Source: an uncultured Dialister sp.
GTDB taxonomy: Bacteria > Bacillota > Negativicutes > Veillonellales > Dialisteraceae
Direction: 5' to 3'
Assembly: GCA_934216155.1 (NCBI GenBank)
Contig: CAKQBK010000008.1
Span: 1 to 49,827 of the forward strand
Length of the DNA: 49,827 nt
Of this stretch, positions 8,141 through 15,868 are shown piece after piece; position 1 is the stretch's first letter; every line of letters starts with the position of its first letter. The notes beneath the pieces are model-generated. The model had not been told where the DNA came from. It worked only from the letters and a program-made list of their open reading frames with translations, and searched no databases. Made by a program: the position numbers and the translations under genes.

Positions 8141-10051
8141 ATGGAAAGTAAGAAGAATGTATGGCTTTCTGGATTTGATGCCTGGGATCCAGCAGAGGTT
8201 AAGCACCGTTTTTGGCAAGAAGGATGGGGCGTCTATGGTCCGGCAACGCCCGATGAGGAGAGAAAACAACTAGAGGCACAGGCTATATCTTGTGTGGTGT
8301 ATATGGCAGGTGAAGAAATCGGAAATGGGGATTTTTCTCATTTACAACAGCTGCTAGAGGTGAGTCACCAGTGTCAGGTGAAACAGTGTGTCTTTATATT
8401 GCCACAACTATTTCATGAAGAGTCCCAAAAGCTGGAAAAAGATATAAGTATACGCTATCGTTTGGCTAGGGATTTTTTCTTGTCCTATTGTGATACATAT
8501 GGTATGACCGGCTGTCTGTTGGAGACTTCTTTGTTGTATGGTCCCGGTTTATATCCAGAAAAAGATTCTTTGGCACAAAAAATCGGTGCAGGAAATGAAT
8601 TTCTGTGGCAAGTGACTTTGCGGCAACAGGCGGCTTTATACACCGGTGATTTAGTTTTTGCGATTTACCAGGCGGTGCAGCGAGGTCTTCAGGGTGCATT
8701 TTCTATTTCCAGTCAGACCCAGGAGGAAACCTGGGGGTGGCGACCTCATTATGTCGAGGGGGCTGGCATAGAGAAAACCAAGGAATGGATTCTGGCTTAC
8801 GAAAAGACAAAGCGACAGAAAATGGAAGAAGCCAAAAGGTTGGCAAAGCGGAAGGCTTTCAAAGACGGATTGGTGCCTTACATAGAAAACGGCTTAGGTT
8901 TTCTTTTGATGGCGCTGGCAGCATGGTGGCAGAATGGATCACCGGTCAATGAACTGACCAGGGCCGATTTCAACTATGTATATATCGGAGCTATGGGGAT
9001 TTTGTATGGGAAGAAACAGGCTTTGCTGGCCTTTTTATTCTCTTCTATCATTCTTTGTGGCTCTTTATTTTCGCATCGAATGGAGCTAGTCAGTCTTTTG
9101 TACATGCCCCAGTACTTGCTGCATTTGACATCTTATATGTTTGTGGCAGTGCTTACTGGTTATTTTGCAGATGCCAAAGCATTTACGGTTTCTTCTTTGC
9201 AATGGAAAATTTCTCAGCTGAAAGAGCAGTATGAGTTTCTGAAAACCATGTTTAAAGAAAGCGTGGCTGTAAAGGATACTTTGTATCGGCAAATTATCAA
9301 TAGTGAGGATACGGTGGGCCGTATGTACCGGCTCATGCGACGGTTGGATCGGGTAGAGATTGAAGATATTTTTACCCAGGCCGGTGTGGTGACTGAAGAA
9401 ATTTTGGGCGTCCACGATGTGGCCATTTATGCAGTGAGTAGAAATAAAAAATTCATGCGTTGCAAGATGCATGTAGGCCATACGGACTTGGGGGGTATGT
9501 CCAAAGAAATTAGTCAGCATTTTTATTTGCGGCAAATCATGGATAGCCATCAGCTGTTTGCTAATACGGATTTGATGAAAGATGCTCCGGATTTAGCCAT
9601 GCCTATTTTGTACAAAGGAGAAGTGATTGCTCTCATTGAAGTGCGAGACCTATCGCTTGAGCAATGGTCTATGGCGGAACAGAACTTGCTGTCCGTTACG
9701 GCCCGTTTGATTTCTGATGCCATTGCCAGGGCTCTTCGCTATGAAGAAGAAATAGAACCGAAACGGTACTTGCAAGGCACTCGCATCCTGAATGAAGCTG
9801 AATTTCATCGCATTGTAGAAGCACTGCAAGAACGAGGCCGCATCCAGGGGAAGATATTGGTTAAAAAATTAACCTTACCTTCTCAGCCTTTGTCGTTAGA
9901 AGAATTGGACACGCGGCTGCAGAAAGTCATTCGTCCCGATGATTATGTAGGCATGGAGCAAGGCCATGTGCAGCTCCTTTTACTGGGCGCCGATGAAAAA
10001 GCGGTAGACATTGTGAAAAAGAGACTGGAGCAAGTGGGGGTTATTTTGTAA
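8141..10051 (+). CDS. pelD: PelD: c-di-GMP receptor of Pel synthesis with an SDR-like N-terminal domain
   Basis: A 636-residue PelD homologue. Residues 1-215 resemble an NAD-dependent epimerase/SDR domain (LLETSLLYGPGLYPE), but the catalytic Tyr-x3-Lys reads as Tyr-x3-Arg (RYRLAR) and no glycine-rich loop is clear, so it may be inactive. Hydrophobic segments at about 250-355 are membrane helices. They are followed by a short coiled coil, a GAF domain (about 390-525) and a degenerate GGDEF. That last domain keeps RPDD (598-601, an RxxD I-site) exactly five residues before QGHVQ, which stands where GGDEF should be. In Pseudomonas PelD the equivalent site binds c-di-GMP and activates Pel secretion. 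It is the first gene of the operon. No clear Shine-Dalgarno is visible, so the start is less certain than the reading frame. Confidence 0.85.
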   Translation: MESKKNVWLSGFDAWDPAEVKHRFWQEGWGVYGPATPDEERKQLEAQAISCVVYMAGEEIGNGDFSHLQQLLEVSHQCQVKQCVFILPQLFHEESQKLEKDISIRYRLARDFFLSYCDTYGMTGCLLETSLLYGPGLYPEKDSLAQKIGAGNEFLWQVTLRQQAALYTGDLVFAIYQAVQRGLQGAFSISSQTQEETWGWRPHYVEGAGIEKTKEWILAYEKTKRQKMEEAKRLAKRKAFKDGLVPYIENGLGFLLMALAAWWQNGSPVNELTRADFNYVYIGAMGILYGKKQALLAFLFSSIILCGSLFSHRMELVSLLYMPQYLLHLTSYMFVAVLTGYFADAKAFTVSSLQWKISQLKEQYEFLKTMFKESVAVKDTLYRQIINSEDTVGRMYRLMRRLDRVEIEDIFTQAGVVTEEILGVHDVAIYAVSRNKKFMRCKMHVGHTDLGGMSKEISQHFYLRQIMDSHQLFANTDLMKDAPDLAMPILYKGEVIALIEVRDLSLEQWSMAEQNLLSVTARLISDAIARALRYEEEIEPKRYLQGTRILNEAEFHRIVEALQERGRIQGKILVKKLTLPSQPLSLEELDTRLQKVIRPDDYVGMEQGHVQLLLLGADEKAVDIVKKRLEQVGVIL

Positions 10052-10163
10052 AGGTTATTCAGGTTTCTCAAGTTGCTAAGGTCTCTCAAGTTACCCTAGG
10101 GGGATCATCTCATTCGGGAAACCTGAGAAACGTAAGAATCCTGAGCAATCTGAGAAACCTTGG
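10051..10163. repeat. Family C core between pelD and pelE
   Basis: Nonamers of the form CAGGTTTCT and CTCAAGTTG, then the inverted set (CATTCGGGAAACCTGAG...CCTGAGCAATCTGAGAAACCTTGG). It forms a long imperfect hairpin inside the pel operon and lacks the outer arms of full-length C copies. Confidence 0.7.
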
Positions 10164-10201
10164 TCTGAGAGAAATCGTATGGTATCAGGAGGTAATTGGC
10201 C

Positions 10202-11086
10202 ATGGTATTTGCCATATATATAGTACTGCATTTGGCGGTGACCTTTCTGGTGGGAGCTTTTTCTTTTTGGAAATGGGGAAAGGGGCAGGCTTTCTGTGAA
10301 ACGTTGCTGGTCCTGGCATTGCCCATCTGTGGGCTCTGTCTGTGGATTGTATTTCATGGGGCAGATATATGGTATCCTTTGCTGGTAGAGAAGCAGGCAC
10401 CGTTACCCAAGAAAAGAGAAGTTCTATCTTTCGGCGAGATTCCCTATGATGAAGACATGATTCCTTTGAGAGATGCTTTTTTGTTGGATGATGTATATAA
10501 AAAGCGGAAGTTCTTTACGGAATCTATCAAGCAGAATGTGGTGTCTGACCAGGATATCCTATTATCGGCTATGCATGATGAGGACCGCGAAATGTCATAT
10601 TATGCGGTTTCCATGATGACTACGCGGATGGAAAATTTAGAAAATCGCCTGATTGAAATAGAGCGAGACTTAGAAGAGAAGGAAACGCTGGAAAACTTAC
10701 AGAAGTATGCTTCTCTATTGAAAGAGTATTTGTCCCATCAAAAATTTATGGATCATTTTTCTTTTGCTGAGAAAGAGGACCAGTATAGGAAAACATTACA
10801 AAAACTGATCCAAAGAGATCCGGGCGAAAAAGAACCCTACGTGGAGCTCTATGGACTTTGGATGCAAAAGAAACAATGGGATGAAGTGGAAAAGGTGTGC
10901 GCCGCTTATAAAAAACAATTCGGCATGGATGAAAGGGCCTTTCTTTTCTATATAGAATGGTATGAGAAGATTAAAGATAAAAAAGCTATGATGGCTATGA
11001 TAGGAGAGATGAAGAAAAGTTCTTTGGTGCTGTCAAAGAAAGCATTACAAGTGATTCGCTATTGGGATCGAGGAAGCCAGTCATGA
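10202..11086 (+). CDS. pelE: PelE: inner-membrane/TPR-like component of the Pel synthase
   Basis: I chose ATG 10202 (9 nt after AGGAGG) over TTG 10196, which is only 3 nt away. This gives 294 residues. Two N-terminal membrane helices (about 1-25 and 33-55) are followed by a soluble, helical, charge-rich region with one TPR-like stretch (EPYVELYGLWMQKKQWDEVE). PelE is known to partner PelD in the inner-membrane synthase. The call rests on topology and on position between pelD and the deacetylase gene, not on a strong motif. Its stop overlaps the next start by 4 bp. Confidence 0.72.
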   Translation: MVFAIYIVLHLAVTFLVGAFSFWKWGKGQAFCETLLVLALPICGLCLWIVFHGADIWYPLLVEKQAPLPKKREVLSFGEIPYDEDMIPLRDAFLLDDVYKKRKFFTESIKQNVVSDQDILLSAMHDEDREMSYYAVSMMTTRMENLENRLIEIERDLEEKETLENLQKYASLLKEYLSHQKFMDHFSFAEKEDQYRKTLQKLIQRDPGEKEPYVELYGLWMQKKQWDEVEKVCAAYKKQFGMDERAFLFYIEWYEKIKDKKAMMAMIGEMKKSSLVLSKKALQVIRYWDRGSQS

Positions 11087-12891
11087 ATAGAAAGCAGATT
11101 TATATGGTGATTGGCCTGGCTGCCATGGTGGGATGTTTTTTTCAGTACAATCGAATGGATGGATTCCTTCATTGGAGTCGCGTGGAAAATCGAATTTTGA
11201 TTTCTGGAAAAAGCCAGGGCGTTCCCGGAAGTGCCGTGCAAAGGGAGAAATATGTACTTCTCTACGACGCAGGCGATGTAGGCAGTGTATTGACCGCCCA
11301 TATGGTAGAAAAAATTTTACAGGAAGAAAAGAAAGAGGTCATTACCGTCAAGGCCAGAGAACAGGTGGCTTTCGATGAGTCCTATTGCGGGGTGCTGGTG
11401 GTATCCAGTCATATCACGTCCGTGCCTTCGTATGAAAACCTTCTTTCCTATGCCAGACAAGGGGGGACAGTGGTCCTATTTCAGCATCCTGACGAAGGGG
11501 ATTTGGATTTGTCTTTGGATGCATTGATGGGCGTTTATGGCGGAAAAAATAAGACTGCCTATGGGTTGGAAGTGTTGGATAGTTTTCTTCTGGGCGCCAA
11601 TCATGTCACTTTAGGGAAGGACCGGTATAGCACAGATACCTTAGATGTGACTTTGAAAGAAGGGGCCCATTGCCATATCCGCTCTGCGGATGGGATTCCT
11701 CTCTTATGGGATACACCTTATGGGGAGGGAAAGGTCATTGTCTACAATGGCATGGCTCGCGATGAAAAAGACAATTATGGCATCTATACCGCTATGATCA
11801 ATCATTGCAGGGAAGATAGTCTGTATCCGGTTTTGGGGAAAAAGGTCTTTTTTATTGATGATTTCCCAGCCCCTACACCGGAAGGCAATTTTGAAAAAAT
11901 TTACGATGAGTATCATATGACGACCGCTGCGTTTTATCGCAAAGTGTGGTGGCCGTATATGCTCAAGTTGGGGAAAGACTATGACTTGAAATATACAGGG
12001 CTGATTATTGAAACCTATGGCAATCAGGTCAAAGGTCCTTTTCATCCTTTATCTGGCCGAGCTGCCAGAGATAATGTGATCGTGTATGGCAGAGAGCTTT
12101 TGGCCGCTGGCGGAGAATTGGGCATCCATGGGTACAATCACCAGTCTTTGGCACCGGCAGGATACAACCAGGAAGCGTTGGAATATGTCCCCTGGGAGAG
12201 CGAAGCCGATATGGAAGAAGCTGTATCAGAACTTCATCGCTATGTGAAGGAGTTGTATCCGGAATATGAATTTCGTACCTATGTGCCGCCGTCTAATATT
12301 TTAAGTCCCGAAGGGTATGAAGCGGTGAAGCGGGGATTCCCGGAAATTAAAATCTTTGCGTCTCTTTGGGATGGGTTGGGCCGCGAGTGTTATTACCAGG
12401 ATTTTGGTATTGCCAAAGATGGAATGTACTATATTCCTAGAATTTCTGCTGGCTATGCGCCGGACGACCATTTGCGTTGGGCTGCCATCAACGGTATCAA
12501 TTATATGGGAATTTTTTCTCATTTCGTCCATCCCGATGAATTGTTTTATGAAGAAAGTAAAGACTTATCTTGGCAAGATATGGCACAGGGAATGAACGCC
12601 TTTATGGGAGATATGAATCATCGCTATCCGTGGCTTCAGGGGAGTACCGCTTCTGAAACAGCCGATGCCATGAATGATTATGTCCACTTTGATTACACGG
12701 TGGAACGAGAAGCAGATCATCTCACCATTTATATGCAGAATTTCCGAAAGCCGATGTCATTTATTTTACGTAGTCAAAAGAAAGTCCAGGATACGAAAGG
12801 TTGCCAAGTCACTGTGGTAGATGACGGGGCTTATTATGTGCAGGTGACAGGCAATAAAGCGGTGATTCAATGGAAGGAGGAAACACCATGA
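11083..12891 (+). CDS. pelA: PelA-type polysaccharide deacetylase (DUF2194-like), membrane-anchored
   Basis: 602 residues from the ATG overlapping the pelE stop (ATGA), with AGGA 8 nt upstream. Residues 4-22 form an N-terminal membrane anchor. A Rossmann-like/reductase-like domain (about 55-240) precedes the deacetylase domain. There FFIDDFPAPTP gives Asp259-Asp260 and HGYNH gives the metal pair His349/His353. RTYVPPSN is the later CE4-like motif. In Pseudomonas, PelA carries both a hydrolase and a deacetylase. This protein has only the deacetylase, as described for Gram-positive pel clusters. Predicted role: partial de-N-acetylation of the GalNAc-rich polymer outside the inner membrane. A possible hydrolase partner is the lipoprotein at 18058. 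Confidence 0.83.
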   Translation: MNRKQIYMVIGLAAMVGCFFQYNRMDGFLHWSRVENRILISGKSQGVPGSAVQREKYVLLYDAGDVGSVLTAHMVEKILQEEKKEVITVKAREQVAFDESYCGVLVVSSHITSVPSYENLLSYARQGGTVVLFQHPDEGDLDLSLDALMGVYGGKNKTAYGLEVLDSFLLGANHVTLGKDRYSTDTLDVTLKEGAHCHIRSADGIPLLWDTPYGEGKVIVYNGMARDEKDNYGIYTAMINHCREDSLYPVLGKKVFFIDDFPAPTPEGNFEKIYDEYHMTTAAFYRKVWWPYMLKLGKDYDLKYTGLIIETYGNQVKGPFHPLSGRAARDNVIVYGRELLAAGGELGIHGYNHQSLAPAGYNQEALEYVPWESEADMEEAVSELHRYVKELYPEYEFRTYVPPSNILSPEGYEAVKRGFPEIKIFASLWDGLGRECYYQDFGIAKDGMYYIPRISAGYAPDDHLRWAAINGINYMGIFSHFVHPDELFYEESKDLSWQDMAQGMNAFMGDMNHRYPWLQGSTASETADAMNDYVHFDYTVEREADHLTIYMQNFRKPMSFILRSQKKVQDTKGCQVTVVDDGAYYVQVTGNKAVIQWKEETP

Positions 12892-14315
12892 GGATTTGTC
12901 TCTTAACGGAAGGATCCTATCCCTACGTGGTTGGTGGTGTATCCTCTTGGATACAGATGCTTATCAAAGGATTACCGGATTACGAATTTGTGGTCTATTC
13001 CATTGGTGCAGAATCGAAAGACAGAGGTCATTTCCGGTATCCTGTGCCAGACAATTTGGTGCATATCCAGGAAGAATTTCTGGATGATATTCTTCATAGT
13101 CCTGCTAGCGGAATGAAGGAACATTTCCTTTCTGAATCTGAGAGAAAGGCCCTATATGATTTGGTCAATGGGGAGGGAGACATTCCGATTCACGACTTGA
13201 TTGAACTATTTCGTAATCCTAAGCGAAGGGTATCTCCTATGACGATTTTCATGAGTTGTGATTTCTTTGATATAATCCAACAGATTTATGAAAAGAAATA
13301 TCGCCATTTGCCATTCACTGATTTTTTCTGGACCATGCGCTCCATGTTGCTTCCTTTATTTTACTTGGTGGCGCAAAAATTGCCTCAAGCCGATGTATAT
13401 CATAGTGTGGCTACTGGATATTGTGGCGTCATTGGCAGTTTGGCGGCAGCGGTGTATCATAAACCTTTTATGATTACGGAACATGGGATTTATTCCAGAG
13501 AAAGAGAAGTAGAAATCATCAAAAGCAGCTGGGCCAAAGGGGATTTCAAATCGCTGTGGATTCAGTATTTCTATCATTTGGCTAAACTTTCTTATGATGC
13601 AGCGGACCATGTGTATACTTTGTTTGAACACAATGTAGAAATCGAGCATGATTTGGGTTGTGATCCCTCTAAGACGGCGGTGGTGCCTAATGGCATTCAC
13701 ATGGAAAATTTTTCTCATATTCCACCATTACAGGACCATGGAGAACCTTTTACCATCGGTGCGGTGGTTAGGGTAGTTCCAATCAAAGATATCATTACCT
13801 TGCTTCGGGCTTTCTTTTTGGTGAAAGAAAAAATACCCGATGCCAAACTCTATGTCATGGGGCCCTATGAAGAAGATCCCGACTACTATGCACAGTGTTT
13901 GCAGACCGTAGACATGCTAGGGCTTAAAGATGTCATGTTTACCGGTTCTATCAAAGTGTCAGAGTATCTGGAAAAAATGGATGTATTGATTCTTTCTTCT
14001 ATCAGTGAAGGACAGCCCTTGGCGGTACTGGAAGGACAAGCTGCGAGGCGGCCGTTTGTCACCACCGATGTGGGGTGCTGCAGAGAATTGATTTATGGTG
14101 ATAGCCAAGACCATTTGGGGGAAGCGGGGGCTGTGGTGGCACCGATGGATTTTGAAGCCATGGCCCATGAAATATTGCGCCTCGCTTCTGATTTCCCTCT
14201 CCGGCGGCATATGGGACTGGTCGGGTATGAACGGGTCAAAGCCTATTATACCTATGACCGATTTATTCAGTCCTATCGGGAGATTTATGAAAAGGAAGGA
14301 CAGGTGAATCGCTAA
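12888..14315 (+). CDS. pelF: PelF glycosyltransferase (GT4)
   Basis: 475 residues starting at ATG 12888, with GGAGG 7 nt upstream and a 4-bp overlap with the previous stop. The N-terminus MRICLLTEGSYPYVVGGVS is diagnostic of PelF. EHGIYSRERE and the nucleotide-binding segment with SEGQPLAVLEGQAARRPF (the EX7E-type motif of GT4 retaining transferases) are intact. It is cytoplasmic and uses a UDP-sugar donor; UDP-GalNAc is expected for Pel. Translation is probably coupled to both neighbours. Confidence 0.93.
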   Translation: MRICLLTEGSYPYVVGGVSSWIQMLIKGLPDYEFVVYSIGAESKDRGHFRYPVPDNLVHIQEEFLDDILHSPASGMKEHFLSESERKALYDLVNGEGDIPIHDLIELFRNPKRRVSPMTIFMSCDFFDIIQQIYEKKYRHLPFTDFFWTMRSMLLPLFYLVAQKLPQADVYHSVATGYCGVIGSLAAAVYHKPFMITEHGIYSREREVEIIKSSWAKGDFKSLWIQYFYHLAKLSYDAADHVYTLFEHNVEIEHDLGCDPSKTAVVPNGIHMENFSHIPPLQDHGEPFTIGAVVRVVPIKDIITLLRAFFLVKEKIPDAKLYVMGPYEEDPDYYAQCLQTVDMLGLKDVMFTGSIKVSEYLEKMDVLILSSISEGQPLAVLEGQAARRPFVTTDVGCCRELIYGDSQDHLGEAGAVVAPMDFEAMAHEILRLASDFPLRRHMGLVGYERVKAYYTYDRFIQSYREIYEKEGQVNR

Positions 14316-15790
14316 TGGCTGGTGTGGGATTTGAATTGAAACGTCTCTTTCAAAATCGCACCGCTGCAGGGCATTTGAGAGCCTACTCTTATTCTGTCAT
14401 TATTACCGCCGGACCTTTTGCATTGATGACAGCTATGGTGCTTTGCGTGCAACTGCTTTTTTCTTATTTCCATGTGTCCCTTCTTATGTCAGAAATTTTT
14501 GTGGGGGCTGTGGTGTATTCTTTTGTGTTTTCACAAATCTTATCTTCTGGATTTACCATGGTGCTAACACGGTATGTGGCAGATTGTTTATCGGTTCATC
14601 GCAATGATGATGTGTCAGCGTCCCTGTTTGGCTTGTCTAGTATATTGTCTGTCATTGGCGGAGTGGCAGCGGTTCTTTTTTTCTGGAATAAACCTTTAGG
14701 GATTACGACTAAATTATGCACCTATTTATTTTTTGCCCAACTTATGGTGGTATGGGTGGAAAGTGTATATCTGACAGCATTGAAACGGTACAAACCTCTT
14801 CTTTTGATGTACTTGGTAGGGGTGTTGGTGAGCCTTTTTCTTTCCTATGTCCTGCTGTGCCTGTCGTGGCTATTGCCTGTCAATAGCGCGCTTCTTTCGA
14901 TGGATGTAGGCATGGGACTCATTATGATCTCCTTTTTTATCCAGATTGTTCATCATTTTGGTTTGGGAAGACACAGTATGCATTTTGCTTTTCTTCCTTA
15001 TTTTGATAAACACTGGCGGCTCTTTTTGACCTCTTTTTTCTATACGGCGGGGTTGTTTTTACCTAATATCATCATTTGGCAAGGCCCATGGAGTCACCTG
15101 GTGGCAGAGACATTTCGTTTCTCACCGGTGTATGATGTGGTCACCTTTTATGCTTTTTTGTCCATTTTGCCATTGATGGCTATGTTTGTGGTATCCACAG
15201 AAACCAATTTCTATGAAACCTATGCCCGCTATTTTGATTACATCATCCATAAAGGGAATTTCAGAGAAATTGATGATGCGAGAAAAAATCTAATAGAAAC
15301 TTTGTGGATGGGGCTTCGGCATATCCTGGAGTTTCAGCTGGTCTTTTCTCTCGTCTTTTTGGCTGTAGGCAATTACCTTCTATCTTGGTCGGGCATTACC
15401 TATAGCCAGGTCAATATGTATAATGTGCTTCTTATGGCGGCCTTTTTTACAGGGGCTTTACAAATTATTCTGATTTTGCTATTGTACTTTGATTATCAGA
15501 AAGATGTACTGAAAGTGACCGGTTTGTACTTTTTGGGAAATCTGTTCACTGGATTGGGCGGATTGTACTTTTGGGGCGAAATGAGTTATGGGTTCACTTT
15601 TTTCCTAGTCAGCTTGCTGAGTTTGCTATATGGACTCTATCGTTTGCAGCACTTTGTGGAACGTATCAATTATTATGTGTTCTGTGCACAACCTATTTTT
15701 TATCGTCCGCCCAATGGATGGGCTACGAAACTGGCAAGAAAATTATATGGTTCTCGATTGAAAGATCTGGAAAGAGAAGCAGGGAAGTAA
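14315..15790 (+). CDS. pelG: PelG polysaccharide transporter (Wzx/MOP-like)
   Basis: A 491-residue protein whose start MAGVGFELKRLF and next segment (AYSYSVIITAGPF) are characteristic of PelG. About 12 hydrophobic helices span the sequence, and a cytoplasmic loop around residues 300-335 (ETYARYFDYIIHKGNFREI) is also typical of the family. With PelD, PelE and PelF it forms the inner-membrane synthase/translocase. The start overlaps the pelF stop by 1 nt. A heptad hairpin begins directly at the stop codon. Confidence 0.93.
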   Translation: MAGVGFELKRLFQNRTAAGHLRAYSYSVIITAGPFALMTAMVLCVQLLFSYFHVSLLMSEIFVGAVVYSFVFSQILSSGFTMVLTRYVADCLSVHRNDDVSASLFGLSSILSVIGGVAAVLFFWNKPLGITTKLCTYLFFAQLMVVWVESVYLTALKRYKPLLLMYLVGVLVSLFLSYVLLCLSWLLPVNSALLSMDVGMGLIMISFFIQIVHHFGLGRHSMHFAFLPYFDKHWRLFLTSFFYTAGLFLPNIIIWQGPWSHLVAETFRFSPVYDVVTFYAFLSILPLMAMFVVSTETNFYETYARYFDYIIHKGNFREIDDARKNLIETLWMGLRHILEFQLVFSLVFLAVGNYLLSWSGITYSQVNMYNVLLMAAFFTGALQIILILLLYFDYQKDVLKVTGLYFLGNLFTGLGGLYFWGEMSYGFTFFLVSLLSLLYGLYRLQHFVERINYYVFCAQPIFYRPPNGWATKLARKLYGSRLKDLEREAGK

Positions 15791-15836
15791 TTTGTTGTTA
15801 GTTGTTTGATATCTACAACTAACAACCCGCAACAAT
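15791..15836. repeat. Heptad hairpin between pelG and the barrel gene
   Basis: TTGTTGTTAGTTGTTTGAT... followed by the inverse (CAACTAACAACCCGCAACAA). An ~18-bp imperfect stem that could lower read-through or stabilise the pelG end. It is the same family as 443-475 and 3955-4013. Confidence 0.7.
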
Positions 15837-15868
15837 CACTCATACATGTACACAAAGGAGTTTTGACT

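Noticed and set aside
14315..15790. PelG as a generic O-antigen flippase
   Set aside because: The N-terminal signature and the pelF-pelG overlap are specific to Pel, and no O-antigen genes are nearby.
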